In this document: positions 1-12,143 of the stretch, one piece after another
How positions within the stretch are numbered: position 1 is the first letter of the stretch
Layout of the letters: the number at the start of each line of letters is the position of its first letter
Assembly: GCF_050947875.1 (NCBI RefSeq)
Contig: NC_134573.1
Span: 36,147,115 to 36,211,114 of the forward strand
Origin: Dermacentor variabilis
Taxonomy: Eukaryota > Arthropoda > Arachnida > Ixodida > Ixodidae
DNA length: 64,000 bases
Direction of reading: 5' to 3'
Notes under the pieces: model-generated
Database searches by the model: none
What the model was told of the DNA's origin: nothing
The model's input: only the letters and a program-made list of their open reading frames with translations
Program-made: the position numbers and the translations under genes

Positions 1-1703
1 GATAAGAAGCTCGTACGTATTATGAGAATTAATACACAAAACCTAAGATTCCCTATTTCTGATGCCCCCCCCCTTTAATATTCGTATATAAATTATTAAC
101 GCATCAGTATTTAAAAAAAGACAGATGTAAATACAGATATTCACTGTAGTTCCATAACTAAACCATACAATGTACATTCTAGTTCGACCGTTTGTACATT
201 TGCCGCTTGCCGACGCTTTGTGATCCCTTCCGCAAAAGCAAGATCTGGCATTTTATGTTGGTTGCTCGAAAATTTTCAGCTTCCGTATGTATTTGAATGG
301 AATACGCGAATGTCTTCAGGGCCTTATAAGCTGCATATTGTGTGAACAGTTCTGGATGATGTGTGTACTGGGCAGTGTCCTAAAAACATTATAACTCTAG
401 CGGCATATGAATGATCTAGTCACTCATTGTTTCTCTGATTCTAGCACTGCAGAGTTCCAGTACATCTTTGGTACTGGCGTAGTTGCTTACATCAACAAAA
501 ACGTCGTCTCCTCTCGTGTAGACAGCGCTTTAACCTCCCCCTACTCAGCTCATTGCTGCCTCTTCCAAAGCCGTGTAGCAGGCTCCAGTAACGGCTGCGG
601 TAATTCGACTTCATTGAATGTGAGCGTTAATTTCCTTTCCCTCTATACTCGTAGCTTCAACACTAGTTCAGGAGGGAAGGTGTTTAAGGTTCGAAGTCGG
701 CACCCCTCGATGATTCGAGCGCACGGTGGCAGCGCGAAGAAAGAGCCGTCTTTCGATAAAGTGACCCTTTATTCAAGTGACGAGGCGTCTGTTCGAGCCC
801 AAGCCCCAAACACCGCTCTCTCCGCACAACGAAACGTGACTTTTTAAGCCCTAAGTTGCACAAACGAGTCGCAAACCAGCGAATCACACGTGCGAGTGCA
901 CATCATTGTAACCAATAGCACAAACACATTCGTGCCGCTCACGGAATTGGTGGAAATAGTGGCACTCTTTATAACACGCCAGGGGATAGGATTTCACAAA
1001 GACACGTGTCACCTCCCTCTCCCCTACGTTAGGCTGCGAGTATCGGCCCTTGATGTTCTCGCCTTTTCACTTGCAAGCGGCCGCCACGCAAGATGCCGAC
1101 GATGTTTCCATGAAACTACGGCTACCCTGCGGGACAGTGGGCTGCCCTGCCATTACTAAGAAAACTCTGCCGTGCAGCTGTGGGCTGGTTCGCTTGAAAT
1201 CCGAACACCATAATTGGGTCCGATGTCGTCCACAGACAAAATCATTCATCGGTCGTAGCCGGCTACGTGGTGGTAAAGCTACTGCCGTTTTCACAGGCAT
1301 TCTCAGAAGGCGCACACTAATGCCAAACATTGACACTCAATTTAACTGGCTGGGCAGTGTCGCGTCGCCCAATTTTCGGTGACCAAGATGGTCGACGGGA
1401 CACGTGGGAGCGCATGGGCATTAGCGGTGGCGGTGACCTCAAGCACCCCCTACCTTTTATCTTCACGCCCGTCTCCCCAAACGCTCCCCTTCAGCTAGGA
1501 CCATCTACCCTTTTGTTCCGAGCAAGGGTGCACATGTAGCGCCTCTTCATTGGCGCAGCCAATAATGCGATTTCTTTCCACGCGTGGGTGTTCCCGCGTC
1601 CCATCTTCGTGGAACCCACCTACGTCCTTCGTTTCCGTTTATTGGCCGATACAGCTGCGTGTGAACTCGTCATCATTCACCATGCGCAAACTTCTCGGCT
1701 GTG
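1..1703. other. Unassigned DNA, no gene recognised
   Basis: Several open frames occur, the longest at 407-847 (+, 146 codons), but none shows a known domain, signal peptide or convincing splice context. On the minus strand an AATAAA lies near 765, which could be a poly(A) signal of an old retroelement or transcript. GC content rises between about 1,050 and 1,900. I see no repeat family that I can name here. Confidence 0.5.
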
Positions 1704-1717
1704 CCACTAGAGGGCGC
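1704..1717 (+). promoter_or_regulatory. CTCF-like core motif
   Basis: The 14-mer CCACTAGAGGGCGC fits every position of the commonly used CTCF core CCASYAGRKGGCRS. It lies in unassigned GC-rich DNA. One isolated motif is weak evidence of occupancy, so this is a sequence match only. Confidence 0.3.
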
Positions 1718-1976
1718 AGTACGTCCACAAAGGAGCACGCGGAAAGGAGTGGGGCTGCCGCACGACGCCTCTTTCAGCATTCGCAAGCACCGGCGAACCA
1801 TGCATGTCGTAGGTCACGCGCAGGTCTTGCGGCAGCGGCACCAGGTGGAGTCGGGTGCTCCAAGAGCGAGAGCGGAATCCCGCTGCAGCACACGCGCCAT
1901 ACACAAATCGAAGGTGGCAATGCCTGCTATTGCTGTGTTGATTTATTGCTAAACCAATTTTTTACCTGAAAAGAAA

Positions 1977-2207
1977 TAAATTACGGGGTTTTATGTGCCA
2001 AAACCACTTTCTGAATATGAAGTACGCCGTAGTGGATGACTCCGGAAATTTCGACCACCTAGGTTTCTTTAACGTGCACCTAATCTAAGTACACGGATGT
2101 TTCCGCATTTCGCCACTATCGAAATGCGGCCGCCGTGGGAGGGATTCGATCCCGCGACCTTGTGCTCAGCAACCTAAGACCACAGCCATTGAGCAACCAC
2201 GCCGGGT
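1977..2207 (-). repeat. tRNA-derived SINE, tick Ruka type
   Basis: Read on the minus strand, the unit starts near 2207 with a tRNA-like head: an A-box-like TTGCTCAATGG and a B-box-like GGATCGAATCC (one mismatch to GGTTCGAATCC). A unique body follows and ends in an AT-rich tail near 1977. I recognise the body (ATTTCGGAGTC and GTTTTGGCACATAAAACCCC segments) as the abundant SINE described from Rhipicephalus as Ruka; the family name comes from memory. It would be transcribed by RNA polymerase III and moved by a LINE. Exact target duplications were not resolved. Confidence 0.8.
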
Positions 2208-2589
2208 AATTTCATACCTAGGTAGCCATTAATCGCTTCAACAACAAAGTACATAAAGCGATTATTCGCCGCTTTGGTATCCACTGCAGGGATTGTCGTT
2301 GCGCTCCAAGCTTTTCGGGAACAAACTTTATAGCAAAAAGCAGAGAAAGGAACTAGAAGAATAATTGAAGCAGCGCAAATAACTCGCCCGAAATAAACTT
2401 GTGTTAGTACGCCTTCGCTGGCCCTCTCCTAAAAGAACTAAATTTTTCACTCGCGCATAATACAGCATGCCCTTGATGCTCAGTTGATGATGTAGTTTCA
2501 GTAGAGATAGGGATACGTGTATCATGTTATGTTAGTCTCATGTGCCGTATATTTTTGGCTGTCTATTTTATATAGTGGTCCGGGAGTGT
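2208..2589. other. Unassigned AT-rich spacer
   Basis: I see no gene or named repeat between the SINE and the truncated end of gypsy-1. The 65-codon minus frame at 2328-2525 has no recognisable feature. Confidence 0.5.
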
Positions 2590-2619
2590 CTGAATGGGGT
2601 CCGGGAGGATACCGTCTTA

Positions 2620-3185
2620 TTAGACTACATGGCCTAGAATAGTAAGCGCGCGAGCGCCGAAGTGGCATTTCTTCAGATTTAGTTGCAAGCCTGCAGTGGA
2701 TAGGCAGGGAAGAACTTGCTCAAGGCGGCTGAGGTGCGACGCAAAGTCGGTGGAAAAAACCACAATGTCATCTAAATAACAGAGGCACGTTTTCCACTTC
2801 AGCCCTCGAAGAACGGTGTCCATCCTTCGCTCGAAAGTGGCAGGCGCGTTGCAGAGGCCGAATGGCACGACGGCCCATCAGGTGTTACAAAGGCTGTCTT
2901 TTGGCGATCGGCCTCTGCCATCGGCACTTGCTAGTACCCGGAGTGCAGATCCAGGGAGGAAAAGAATTCCGCTCCCTGCAGATTGTCCAAGGCATCGTCG
3001 ATGCGCGGCAGAGGATAGACATAGTTGCGCGTTATTCTGTTAGGGCGGCGATAGTCGGCGCAGAACCGAATGGCGCCACCTTTTTTTTTAACGAGGACAA
3101 CCGGAGATACCCAGGGACTGTTAGAGGGCTGAATGATGCCGCGCTCCAGCATGTCGTCGATTATACGGCGTTCTGCAGCCGACAC
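2620..3185 (-). pseudogene. gypsy-1 reverse transcriptase fragment
   Basis: Two frames together cover the gypsy RT core. The first (3185-2931) has the VVLVKKK and CADYRRPN segments, the YPLPRIDDAL motif and FSSLDLHSGY (motif A with catalytic Asp). The second (2868-2620) has MPFGLCNAPATFER and CYLDDIVVF (YxDD, motif C) and ends at LGHVV. A frameshift lies between about 2931 and 2868. The thumb/connection region and RNase H are absent because the element is truncated. It cannot encode a working polymerase as it stands. Confidence 0.9.
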
Positions 3186-3806
3186 ATGATACGGATGCTA
3201 GCACAATGGTGTCTGTTGGCCGGTGTCGATACGGTGAACGACTGCGGAAGCTCGGCCCAAGGATCGTTGGTAAATGTCAAATGAGGCACGAAAACATTGG
3301 AGGAGCTTGATGATTTCTGTGGGCTGCGCAGGTGTGAGTTCTGCGTCGACGGCACGAGCGAAGACGTCTACAGGGGCATCGGTCGCGGCGGGTGGAGGGA
3401 TGGCACAAATCGGAAGTGATGCCGTATCACCAAACATCGTGACTGGGAGAACACAATCGTAGGGTTCAGAGGTACCCAGGCACTCGCCGCGGAGTAGGGA
3501 TGATGGACGGGCAGACGCATTGCACATGTAAAGGGCAGCAGAGCCTTCGCAAAAAGTGACGACAGCAAACAGAAGCAGAAAGTTTCGTCGGCGCGCACAA
3601 GTGGCCGACGTTGTAAACAGAACAGATGAGTTCGCAGCAGAGTTACATGACACAGGCACCAGAGCGGCGGAGAAAGGTGCAATATTGATGTCGGAGGCGT
3701 CAACAACTTTAGGAGAATAATGGTCGTCAGAGTCAAAGCACGGTACGAATAACGTAAGTTCGGCACGAGCGCAGTCGATAAGAGCTTGATTGACAGATAG
3801 GATATC

Positions 3807-4181
3807 TCATCCAAGGATATCGCCGTACGAGGAACGAGATAGGACGACAAATTCGATAACATACATAACGGTTTGAATGACGACCCGGGCTGTGCACGAC
3901 GCTGAAGGCTGAATGCGATGCGAAGTTGCCGTACGCAAAGAAAAATAGGTAAGGGGAATGGTCACTTTGTTCAAATTGCGGCAAAGCTTCTCACTAATAA
4001 TAGAAACGACGGCTCCGATGTCGATATGTGCGTGTACGGTGACGCCGTTTACGGACAGTTCAATTTCGTTCGCCGGGGCAGAATGAGGCCTTGAAATGTT
4101 CGACGTGAGCGCAGTTCTTTCCCCTAGAACTGCGACTGTTAATTTCCCTCTTGGGCTGGGATTGGTCGGCTCGGCGAACAA
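3807..4181 (-). pseudogene. gypsy-1 aspartic protease domain
   Basis: The frame contains a retropepsin-type domain: VNGVTVHAHIDIGAVVSII, where the catalytic signature normally reads DTGA. Here the Thr is Ile (DIGA), which should impair activity. A GDILG segment is near the C-terminal end, as in gypsy proteases. It lies between gag and RT in the same orientation. Frame continuity to RT is lost. Confidence 0.8.
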
Positions 4182-4320
4182 TCGGGGAAATGGATCGGCG
4201 ACTTGGGGAAGGCGACCGGCTTGACTCGAAGGGGTGCGACTGTAGGGCGAGTCCGGATGTTGGTTAGATGGGTCCTGACGCGGAAGTCAAGCAGGCCTGT
4301 AGCTTGAGGCGCCCCCACTG

Positions 4321-5379
4321 TCATGTAAACTGTAGCTTCGACGGCGGCAGAATCCCCCGGAATCCCCCGCCCGGAAAATAGCAGTAATAGTATATTGGCC
4401 GGTTATCAAGTGTACGCCACGGGTTGACGACAGGGGCTCCAGCGGCCGTGTAAGGGGCTGCAATTGGACGGGAAGGTGGCGGCGGCACATGGAAGGTGCC
4501 GGTGGCCCGGTAGGCATCAGGAGCCGGAGGAGCGTAAGGCCGGGCGACGACGTCAGCGTATGTTAGCGGTTCAGCTGCAGGCTGCGGAGGAGGGGCAGAT
4601 GGTAGCGCCGCGGGAACCTGCGTGTGAATGACATGACGAAGCGAAGGAGCCAAGCTCGTCGACCGCTCGGGTGCGCTATTTGTCAGAGAGAGTTGGCATG
4701 CGACTTCCTGACGGATGAAACGCTTTACCTCTGGCATTAAAACAGAGATCTCGGCAGCGCCGCGGCCGAAATCCAACGGAGATTGATCCGCGGTGTCCTG
4801 CTGAGCAGCACGTGTTGACGCACGCTGCTTGCGCAGCTCGTCGTACTGCTGACAAAGCTGTATGACCTCGGCAATCGTCCGGGGACTCTTCACGACGAGC
4901 ATCTGGAAGGCATGGTCATCGATGCCTTTTATGATGTGCTTGATTTTGTCTGCTTCGTCCATAGATGAGTTTACGCGCTTGCAGAGCGAGAGCACGTCTT
5001 CAATATAACTGGTGAATGTCTCGTCCTGGCGTTGAGCTCAGCCACGTAAGCGCTGCTCAGCGCGCAGCCGGCGAACGGCGGGCCGGCCGGAGACCTCTGC
5101 CAAAGTTGACGTGAAAGCCGACCAGGTGGTAAAATCAGCATCATGGTTGCGCAACCATAGGTTTGCCACGTCAGTCAAGTAAAATACGACATTTGTGAGC
5201 TTGGCCCGGTCGTCCCACTTGTTATAGGCGCTTACACGGTCTTATTCGGCGAGCCAGCCTTCCACGTCGTGGTCATCTGTGCCACTAAATATAGCCGGAT
5301 CGCGCTGCCGGATGACGCCAGAGCGAACGATGGCCGGGGGCACGGGAGCAGCAGCCTGGGACGGTCCTGGTTCATCCAT
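4321..5379 (-). pseudogene. gypsy-1 gag
   Basis: A methionine at 5379 opens a frame beginning MDEPGPSQ, about 50 bases after the primer-binding site. It continues with the conserved DVEGWLAE and YNKWDD segments, then reads as one long frame at 4995-4321 after two in-frame stops (after WLAE and after RLRG). The C-terminal part is Pro/Ala rich and ends around a damaged zinc knuckle (RPIYYYC, first Cys lost). It is related in plan to the gypsy-2 and gypsy-3 gag genes. Confidence 0.8.
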
Positions 5380-5430
5380 TCAAATAGCGTCCGACTGCGG
5401 AGTTCCAGGATGTCGAAGAGAAACCCAGCA

Positions 5431-5439
5431 CCTCCACCA
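5431..5439 (-). other. Primer-binding site of gypsy-1
   Basis: On the minus strand TGGTGGAGG follows the inner LTR edge by a few bases. The same 9-mer occupies this position in gypsy-2, gypsy-3, gypsy-A and gypsy-B. The priming tRNA was not identified. Confidence 0.65.
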
Positions 5440-5442
5440 AAT

Positions 5443-5702
<260 letters not shown>

Positions 5703-5839
5703 GCACACGTGTCAAAACGTAAAACAGTTGTACGTCAGCGTGATGTTCGTACTTTCTTTCGTCTTGTGTTCCGTCAATTTTGCGCTGTTCCCCTACTTTC
5801 GCATAGACGACGATTTCGCGGAGCTACAATGGTATACAT

Positions 5840-6112
5840 TGTCACGTTGTTGTGACGACGAAGAACGGTGCAGTGCTAAAACTGCGAGCTACTAAATTAA
5901 ATCTTTATTGCGCAAACTGGCGCCTAGCAAAATAAGTGGCACTAGAGGCAACTATTGCGGCGTGCAAAGCTGGCGATCATGGAAATTATATCAGTGCTTC
6001 AAGCCCGTTGGGTTTTACACAACACTCGTAGAAGGTTCCAGCGTAATAGCCTGTGCACCCGTGGCTTCCAGAAAGGACCTCACATTTCGCCTCATGCATA
6101 CAGTGCAAGCCT
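5840..6112 (-). repeat. LTR fragment of the gypsy-A type
   Basis: Beginning TGTCACGTTGTTGTGACG, this stretch follows the gypsy-A LTRs (44423 and 51797) through recognisable blocks such as TGACGACGAAGAA and the TTATTGCGCAAACTGGCGCC region. It has no adjoining internal sequence, so it is a solo LTR or truncated remnant, cut by the RTE fragment that follows. Confidence 0.6.
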
Positions 6113-6117
6113 CATGC

Positions 6118-6521
6118 AAGCATGGAGGCTTACTAGAAGGGTTCTACTCAAATTGAGGACGACACAACGAGCTATGGAAAGAAGAATGATAGGTGTAACG
6201 TTAAGGGATAAGAAAAGAGCAGATTGGGTGAGGGAACAAACGCGAGTGAATGACATCTTAGTTGAAATCAAGAAAAAGAAATGGGCATGGGCAGGACATG
6301 TAATGAGGAGGGAAGATAACCGATGGTCATTAAGGGTTACGGACTGGATCCCAAGGGAAGGGAAGCGTAGCAGGGGGCGGCAGAAAGTTAGGTGGACGGA
6401 TGAGATTAAGAAGTTTGCAGGGACGGCATGGCCACAATTAGTACATGACCGGGGTTGTTGGAGAAGTATGGGAGAGGCCTTTGCCCTGCAGTGGGCGTAA
6501 CCAGGCTGATGATGATGATGA
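6118..6521 (+). mobile_element. RTE LINE, 5'-truncated 3' fragment
   Basis: From AGGCTTACTAGAAGGGTTC onward it matches the 3' ends of the two full-length RTE copies (about 21893-22298 and 27860-28262), with coding for RTTQRAMERRMIGVTLRDKK and WAWAGHVMRRED, then CCTGCAGTGGGCGTAACC and a (TGA)n tail. It is a typical dead-on-arrival 5'-truncated copy. Confidence 0.9.
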
Positions 6522-6739
6522 TACAGTCACATTAGAAAGCTTCCATAACAATGGGCATTGGGTAGAACTACAGATAACATTCGAGGTACTTCCGATACAT
6601 GCACGCACGTCCTACGCCGAGCGATAAATTTGAACATTTGTTGGCCGGTGAAAAGCGGTCAACAGAGAGAGATAAAGAGTACACATCAATACACGGAGAC
6701 AACCCAGTTAACTTGTATGGGCAGGCCGATGTGATGAAA

Positions 6740-8130
6740 TGGTGCAAATTTTTCACGGACTGTACCAAGGATGCCCTCTATCTTCGTTGTTCACGCTTTG
6801 ATTTAAGGGAATAGAAAGTCGAATGGAAAACAGTGGATTAGGGTTTTGTTGATCTACATGGGTACTGGACAGGTGGTGCAAGAGAAGGAGAGTTCCAGAC
6901 AATCCAATAGATTTACAGACACTTGCGAATGTATGTGGCAACGCAGCGACAAATCTACGCATAAAGTATAGCGCAGAGAAATCGGAAATTATGATCTTTA
7001 ATGAAGAGACAAGTAATCACGTGGTGTCAAGTCAACAGGAAGTCATATCCATAGTAAAACAATATAAATACCTCGGCGTATGCATTATCAAAGTGAATGT
7101 TTACACAAGGGCAAACCAAGATAATCTGAAACTGAAGGACAAGCGGCATGCAGCAATAATGAAAGTTAGAGCACTTTGGGGCCACGATAAATATGACTTG
7201 GTGCGTTGGATCTGAAAAAAGGAATAATTGTGCGAGTGCTAATGTTCACAAATATCATTTTGTGCTTCCAATGGGATACCTTGAAGTGGTCGCAAATTAC
7301 CCAAAAATTGGTAGGTCGTTTGGCGTTGGAAGCCCACCATAAAACCAAAAATAAGGCAGTGCAGCGTCACGTGATTTAGGTCTCTTTTAAAGTCAGTGAA
7401 GCGGAGAGCAAATTAGTTTTGAAAAAAGACCTAGGACATGAATCAAAGTATAAGGGCGGCTTAAGTGCACATGTATCTGTACCAAAAAAGCGTCGACACA
7501 GAATGAAGGAAGAAGTCAAGAGAGTTCGCAACCAAGTAAAGGGCAATTGAAAGCGTATATAGACAACCAGAAGTCATAAGAAAGTGAAGGACACAGAGAC
7601 AGCGACTTGAATGCATATAATGAAAACAAAAAATTACCATGCGGAATTAGAAGAATACGAAAAATGAAACGAGAAGAGAATATATGTACGATAACACCTA
7701 GGGCAGTTCCTTGCTGATTGAGGCTAGATCTGGTTATCTAAGGTTCAAAGCATGCCAGAGGAAATACTCGCAGCAGGATAAGGCATGTGTGCGCTCCGCG
7801 GATCGAGGGATTACTCAGCATCCGCAGACCACTTAGCACATATTAATGAAATGGGAAGAGATTCGCCGAAAGAGACCCGGAGGTGACGTACACCTTCTAG
7901 AAGCGCTTTCATTTAAATTGGACTGAAGCGAAAACCAGTCGGCAGTCGAGAGAAGCAAGATATATTTAGAGTATTGGTGGAAAAAGAAGAGGGAAGAAAT
8001 TTATACGATCGGAATTATTACACCTACAGGCAGGGATACAGGGTAGATGGATAGGTTTTGACGGAAAAATAGATTATGCTGATGTATACAAAAATCTTCG
8101 AATGAAAGCCAACTACAGTATACCTGACTA
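6740..8130 (+). mobile_element. Decayed non-LTR retrotransposon (RT remnant)
   Basis: Broken frames retain LINE reverse-transcriptase signatures: GLYQGCP with LYLREIESRMENSGLGF near 6755-6840, ANVCGNAATNLRIKYSAEKS near 6925-6990 and VKQYKYLGV near 7054-7080. Beyond about 7,200 the frames are full of stops. It differs from RTE and from the CR1-like copies; I cannot place the clade. Its limits are approximate. Confidence 0.65.
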
Positions 8131-8848
8131 AATCAAGCAGCCTTGGTGGCCATTTGTCGTCACCCCATTTCATATGGGACGTCAGTATGTCATCTTGATC
8201 ACAAAGAGCACGACAGGAACCGAGCTCAGTACACCTTTCAGCGTTGGCTAAAACGGTGTGTGAGTGGACTGCTTCAATGCCAACCAGCAGTTACGTGGAC
8301 ATTCATGATGAGATGGATCCTAAAGGAATTTTTAACATTTATTTTCAGGGAGGCAAAGCAAATGTTTAATTATCGTTTCTCATATTAATTATCTGTCCTA
8401 ACCAGATTCGTCTTAAAGCAGCCATGAGATACTCGTTCGACTATATACAGTTTATTGTGGTAACTGACAGCAGAAAGGCTAGTACATTTTTGTGTAGAAA
8501 AGGGCATGTTTCTCCATGAACCTTTATCCAATTTTCGATTTGAGGTCAGTGGTCCTTGGTTAACCCTACCGACAACAACCGCCATTTTGATGGATTGTGT
8601 AACGTCAATAAGATTGGGGCCACTGCTTTGTCTCCTGCTCCCAAACACCACGAAACCATCGTTGCACCGTGCCCGAGTCTGCTCGCTTCGCATGCGCTTT
8701 CAGGAAAGTACAGTGTGGTCGCTGCGGTGTGTCTGCTATTCTTTTAGTCACACGAGAACAGCACATACCACAGAGGCGTACAAGGGAAACCACATTGGGC
8801 ACGCGAAAAGGAGTTTGTCTCATCATGCCAGTTTTGCCAGACTGCTAG
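8131..8848. other. Unassigned DNA before gypsy-2
   Basis: No gene is supported. The frames at 8506-8991 (+) and 8385-8693 (-) show no domain and run into the LTR region. Confidence 0.5.
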
Positions 8849-8861
8849 ATGACACAATTAT

Positions 8862-9034
8862 TACATTATTACGATATTATCGAGCGATGCTCAAGGGACG
8901 AGCCGCTGCGAGAACGACGACGAAGTGGGTCTGTGCCCTTGGCGCAAGTGAATGTCGGCCTGGCGCTCTGGCTCCAGTCCAGTGTAAATAGCCTGTAAAT
9001 AGCCTCTTTCGTCTGTGTCTTTCTACACGTAACA
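8862..9034 (+). repeat. 5' LTR of gypsy-2
   Basis: The right edge is at ...CACGTAACA, just before the primer-binding site, and matches the ...CCGTAACA(TCA) LTR end of gypsy-3. CTGTAAATAGCC(T) is repeated just upstream. The left edge is uncertain because the 3' LTR is lost. Confidence 0.6.
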
Positions 9035-9037
9035 TTC

Positions 9038-9046
9038 TGGTGGAGG
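9038..9046 (+). other. Primer-binding site of gypsy-2
   Basis: TGGTGGAGG lies 3 bases inside the LTR edge, identical to the other gypsy copies here. Confidence 0.65.
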
Positions 9047-9088
9047 TCAGCGATCCCCGTCGTCGCCACAGAACTCGAGCTTATCACC

Positions 9089-10284
9089 ATGCCTCCCGGT
9101 GACGAGCCCGTCTCTGCAAATGCTTCGGCTGGTCCGACTGCTCCAATCGTCACGGTTGCCCAATTTCACGACCCTGCTGCGTTCTCTAGCCTGGAGGGAG
9201 AGGACGTTGATGAATGGATCAAGTTCTATGAACACGCCAGTGCTAATAACAGGTGGGACCCAATGATTATGCTCGCCACTGTCATCTTTTATCTTGGCGG
9301 CACCATATGCGTGTGGTACCAGACGCATGACGACGAGCTAAGCAGTTGGGACACTTTCAAAGAAAAGCTACGGGAACTGTTCGGCGACCCCACTGGCCGC
9401 AAGGTTGCCGCGAGAAAGGCTCTTGCGTCTCGTGTTCAGACATCTACAGAGCCGTACGTTTCATACATCTTCGACGTCTTGGCTCTATGCCGCAAAGCCG
9501 ACGATGCTATGTCTGAATCAGATAAAGTATCACATGTCATAAAAGGCATCGCCGACGATGGTTTCAATTTGCTTGTTTTCGGCAACGTCTCGACAACCGA
9601 AGCCATCATTAAAGAATGCCGTCGCCTTGAACAAGCCACGAGCCGCCGTATCACACACCACATCACGCGGCTACCCAACACCGCTGCTACGTCGACATGT
9701 GAGGGTCGACCGCGTCAGGCCACCACTGTGACGACCTCACCCGTATTGTTCGCCGCGAGCTAGAGGCCGCCTGTTCGCCAGCTTCCTCCACGACGCCTCC
9801 CGATCCGCCAGCAACCACGATTGCCATCATTCAGGCCCTAGTCAGACAGGAATTTGAGAACATGGGTCTGAACTCCGCGTGTTCAACATCTCAACCCAGT
9901 TCTCTACCGGCCCTCCTCGTCCCCGACAGTCCTTTTCCGCCACATCTCGCCGCAACCCGTCCGGTTGGCGTACCCCTGCTGACAGACCAATCTGCTTCCC
10001 CTGCTGTCGCATCGGCCACGTCGCTCGTCACTGCCGCAACCGATGGCCACCGCCTCCTCGGACATACGCCACCACTTATTCCCGCACCTTTGGACCTTCT
10101 GTTCCCTATGCCACCCGCCATGAACCCACTGCCGCTTATGCCCCTGCTCCGAACTTTCTCTACAGCCGTTCGCCCTAACCTCGACGCCACCTGCCACGTT
10201 CGCCTCAACCCCGCCGCTTCTCTTCGCCGCCTATCGCCTTCCGGGCCAAGCCGCAAAACTAGGCACTGCAGCTTCTGGAGGTGA
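9089..10284 (+). pseudogene. gypsy-2 gag (capsid and nucleocapsid, frameshifted)
   Basis: The frame opens at MPPGDEPVS. The capsid-like part (9089-9763, 224 codons) contains DVDEWIKFYEHASANNRWD, the WDTFKEKLRELFG segment and DKVSHVIKGIADDGFNLL, shared with gypsy-3. After a frameshift near 9,760, the nucleocapsid appears in the frame at 9879-10178 with an intact CCHC knuckle, CFPCCRIGHVARHC. Gag packages the element RNA into cytoplasmic particles. The frameshift separates the two halves, so the copy is inactive. Confidence 0.85.
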
Positions 10285-10291
10285 AGATGCG

Positions 10292-10633
10292 TTGTCGACA
10301 CTGCCCTCAAATCCTCTGCTCACGTTTAACACGAACCAAAACCTTCTTGACGTTGACGTTGATGGCTGTCCTGCCACGGCACTCATCGACACAGGGGCAC
10401 ATCTTTGTATTATGAGTGCTGCCTTCCGACGACGACTGAATAAGCTCCTCGCTCCAGCGTCGGCACGCGTCGTCCGCGTTGCGGATGGTGGTATTGTGCC
10501 TATCATCGGCATGTGTACGGCACGTGTTAGCATCGCCGGCCCCCACACTCCTGTCCTGTTCACCGTGATTGCTCATTGCCCCCACGACCTTTCTTGGCCT
10601 CGATTTTCTCTCCGCGCATTCTGGTCTTATTGA
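10292..10633 (+). pseudogene. gypsy-2 aspartic protease
   Basis: A single-domain retropepsin: LDVDVDGCPATALIDTGAHL with an intact DTGA active-site signature at about residues 31-34 of this frame, then IIGMCTARVSI. The flap and the GLDFL segment continue in the next frame (from 10569), so a frameshift near 10,600 separates the protease from pol. The domain matches gypsy-3 closely. Confidence 0.85.
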
Positions 10634-12143
10634 CTGGTCTGCCAGTACCATTCGCCTTGAGTTGCCTATTCTCGCAGAACCTTCTGACGCACCCCAGTGC
10701 CGCCTAGGCCCCACCGGCTTTATTCGCCTGCCGCCAAAATCGATAGCCTATATCGAACTCTTGTCTTCCCCACCAGAACCTGATGGCGAGTACCTCGTCA
10801 CTCTTCTGCCCGACATTCCACTACAATATGACGTTACCGTGCCTCACAGTATACTTACTATTACTGCGAACCGCACTTTCATACCTATCTTTAAGTTTGG
10901 ATTGGCAAAGCAAATTCTACCACAAGGCATTTGCCTTGCCAACGTTGATTGTCTCGGCGACCATCACGTGGCAACTTTATCAACCGATGCTTCTTGCGAG
11001 CTTAGCATGCCCATCGTGCTAACCTCGGCCGCCGATCCCAAGATACAGAAAATGGTTGCGACGCACCTGCCTTCTGCGCAGGCTGTAGACCTTTATGAAG
11101 TATCATCGTCCTACACAGATATTTTTTACTTCGACGATCGCCCTTTAGGCCAGACGCTCGCAGTCAAGCATCGGATTCTTACTGGCGATGCTACGCCTAT
11201 TCACCGACGACCGTATCGGGTTTCTGCGTCGGAACGCCAAGTGCTTCAAAGCGAAGTCAACAAAACGTTAGACAAAAACATCATTGAGCCTTCTTCGAGT
11301 CGCTGGGCATCACCTGCAGTGTTGGTTAAGAAGAAGGATGACACGTGGCCCTTCTGTGTAGACTACCGTCATCGGAACACCATTACTGAGAAGGACGTCT
11401 ACCCGCTCCTACGTATAGACGACGCCCTTGACTGCCTCCACGGTTCCAGCTATTTCTCTTCTATTGATCTTCGTTCTGGGTACTGGCAGATTGCTGTTGA
11501 CGATATGGACAGAGAGAAAACCACGTTCACCACACCTAATGGTCTATACCAATTTAAAGTAATGCCGTTTGGATCATGCAACGTCCCTGCCACCTTCGAG
11601 CGTATGATGGACTGCTTGCTCCGAGGTTTCAAATGGTCCACTTGTCTCTGCTACCTTGACGACGTCATCGTCTTCTCGCCCACGTTCGACACTCACCTTG
11701 AGCGTCTCACAGCTATACTTGATGTGCTTCGAAAGGCGAGGCTGCAACTTAACTCGTCCAAATGTCGTTTCGGCCGCCGCCAAATTACTGTTCTGGGCCA
11801 CCTCGTTGACGCTGCCGGAGTGCAGCCTGACCCCGACAAAACTCGCGCTGTCCGAGACTTTCCGGTTCCGAAGACAGCCGCAGACGTTCGAAGTTTTGTA
11901 GGGCTATGCTCGTACTTTCGTCCTTTTATTCAAGATTTTGCGGCGATTGCTAGACCCCTCACTAATCTTTTGAAGAAAGGCGTTCAATTCTCGTGGGGTA
12001 CTGCAGAAGCCGCCGCCTTCTCTCGTCTCGTTACTCTTCTCACCTCACCACCCATTCTCGCCCACTTCGACCCTGATGCCCCTACAGAATTGCGTACAGA
12101 TGCGAGCGGTCATGGCGCAGGCGCCGTCTTAGCCCAGCGTTAG
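10569..12143 (+). pseudogene. gypsy-2 pol: protease end, reverse transcriptase, RNase H start
   Basis: A 524-codon frame. It starts with GLDFLSAHSGLIDW (protease end). The RT follows: VLVKKKDDTWPFCVDYR, FSSIDLRSGYWQIAVD (motif A), MPFGSCNVPATFERMMD, CYLDDVIVF (YxDD intact) and LGHLVDAAG. The connection region leads to RNase H with RTDASGHGAGAVLAQR, where a TAG replaces a Gln codon and ends the frame. This is the best-preserved RT among the gypsy elements here, but the stop and flanking frameshifts prevent a full polyprotein. Confidence 0.9.

Noticed and set aside
407..847. 146-codon open frame as a host gene
   Set aside because: No domain, no splice or promoter support, Ser-rich low-information translation.
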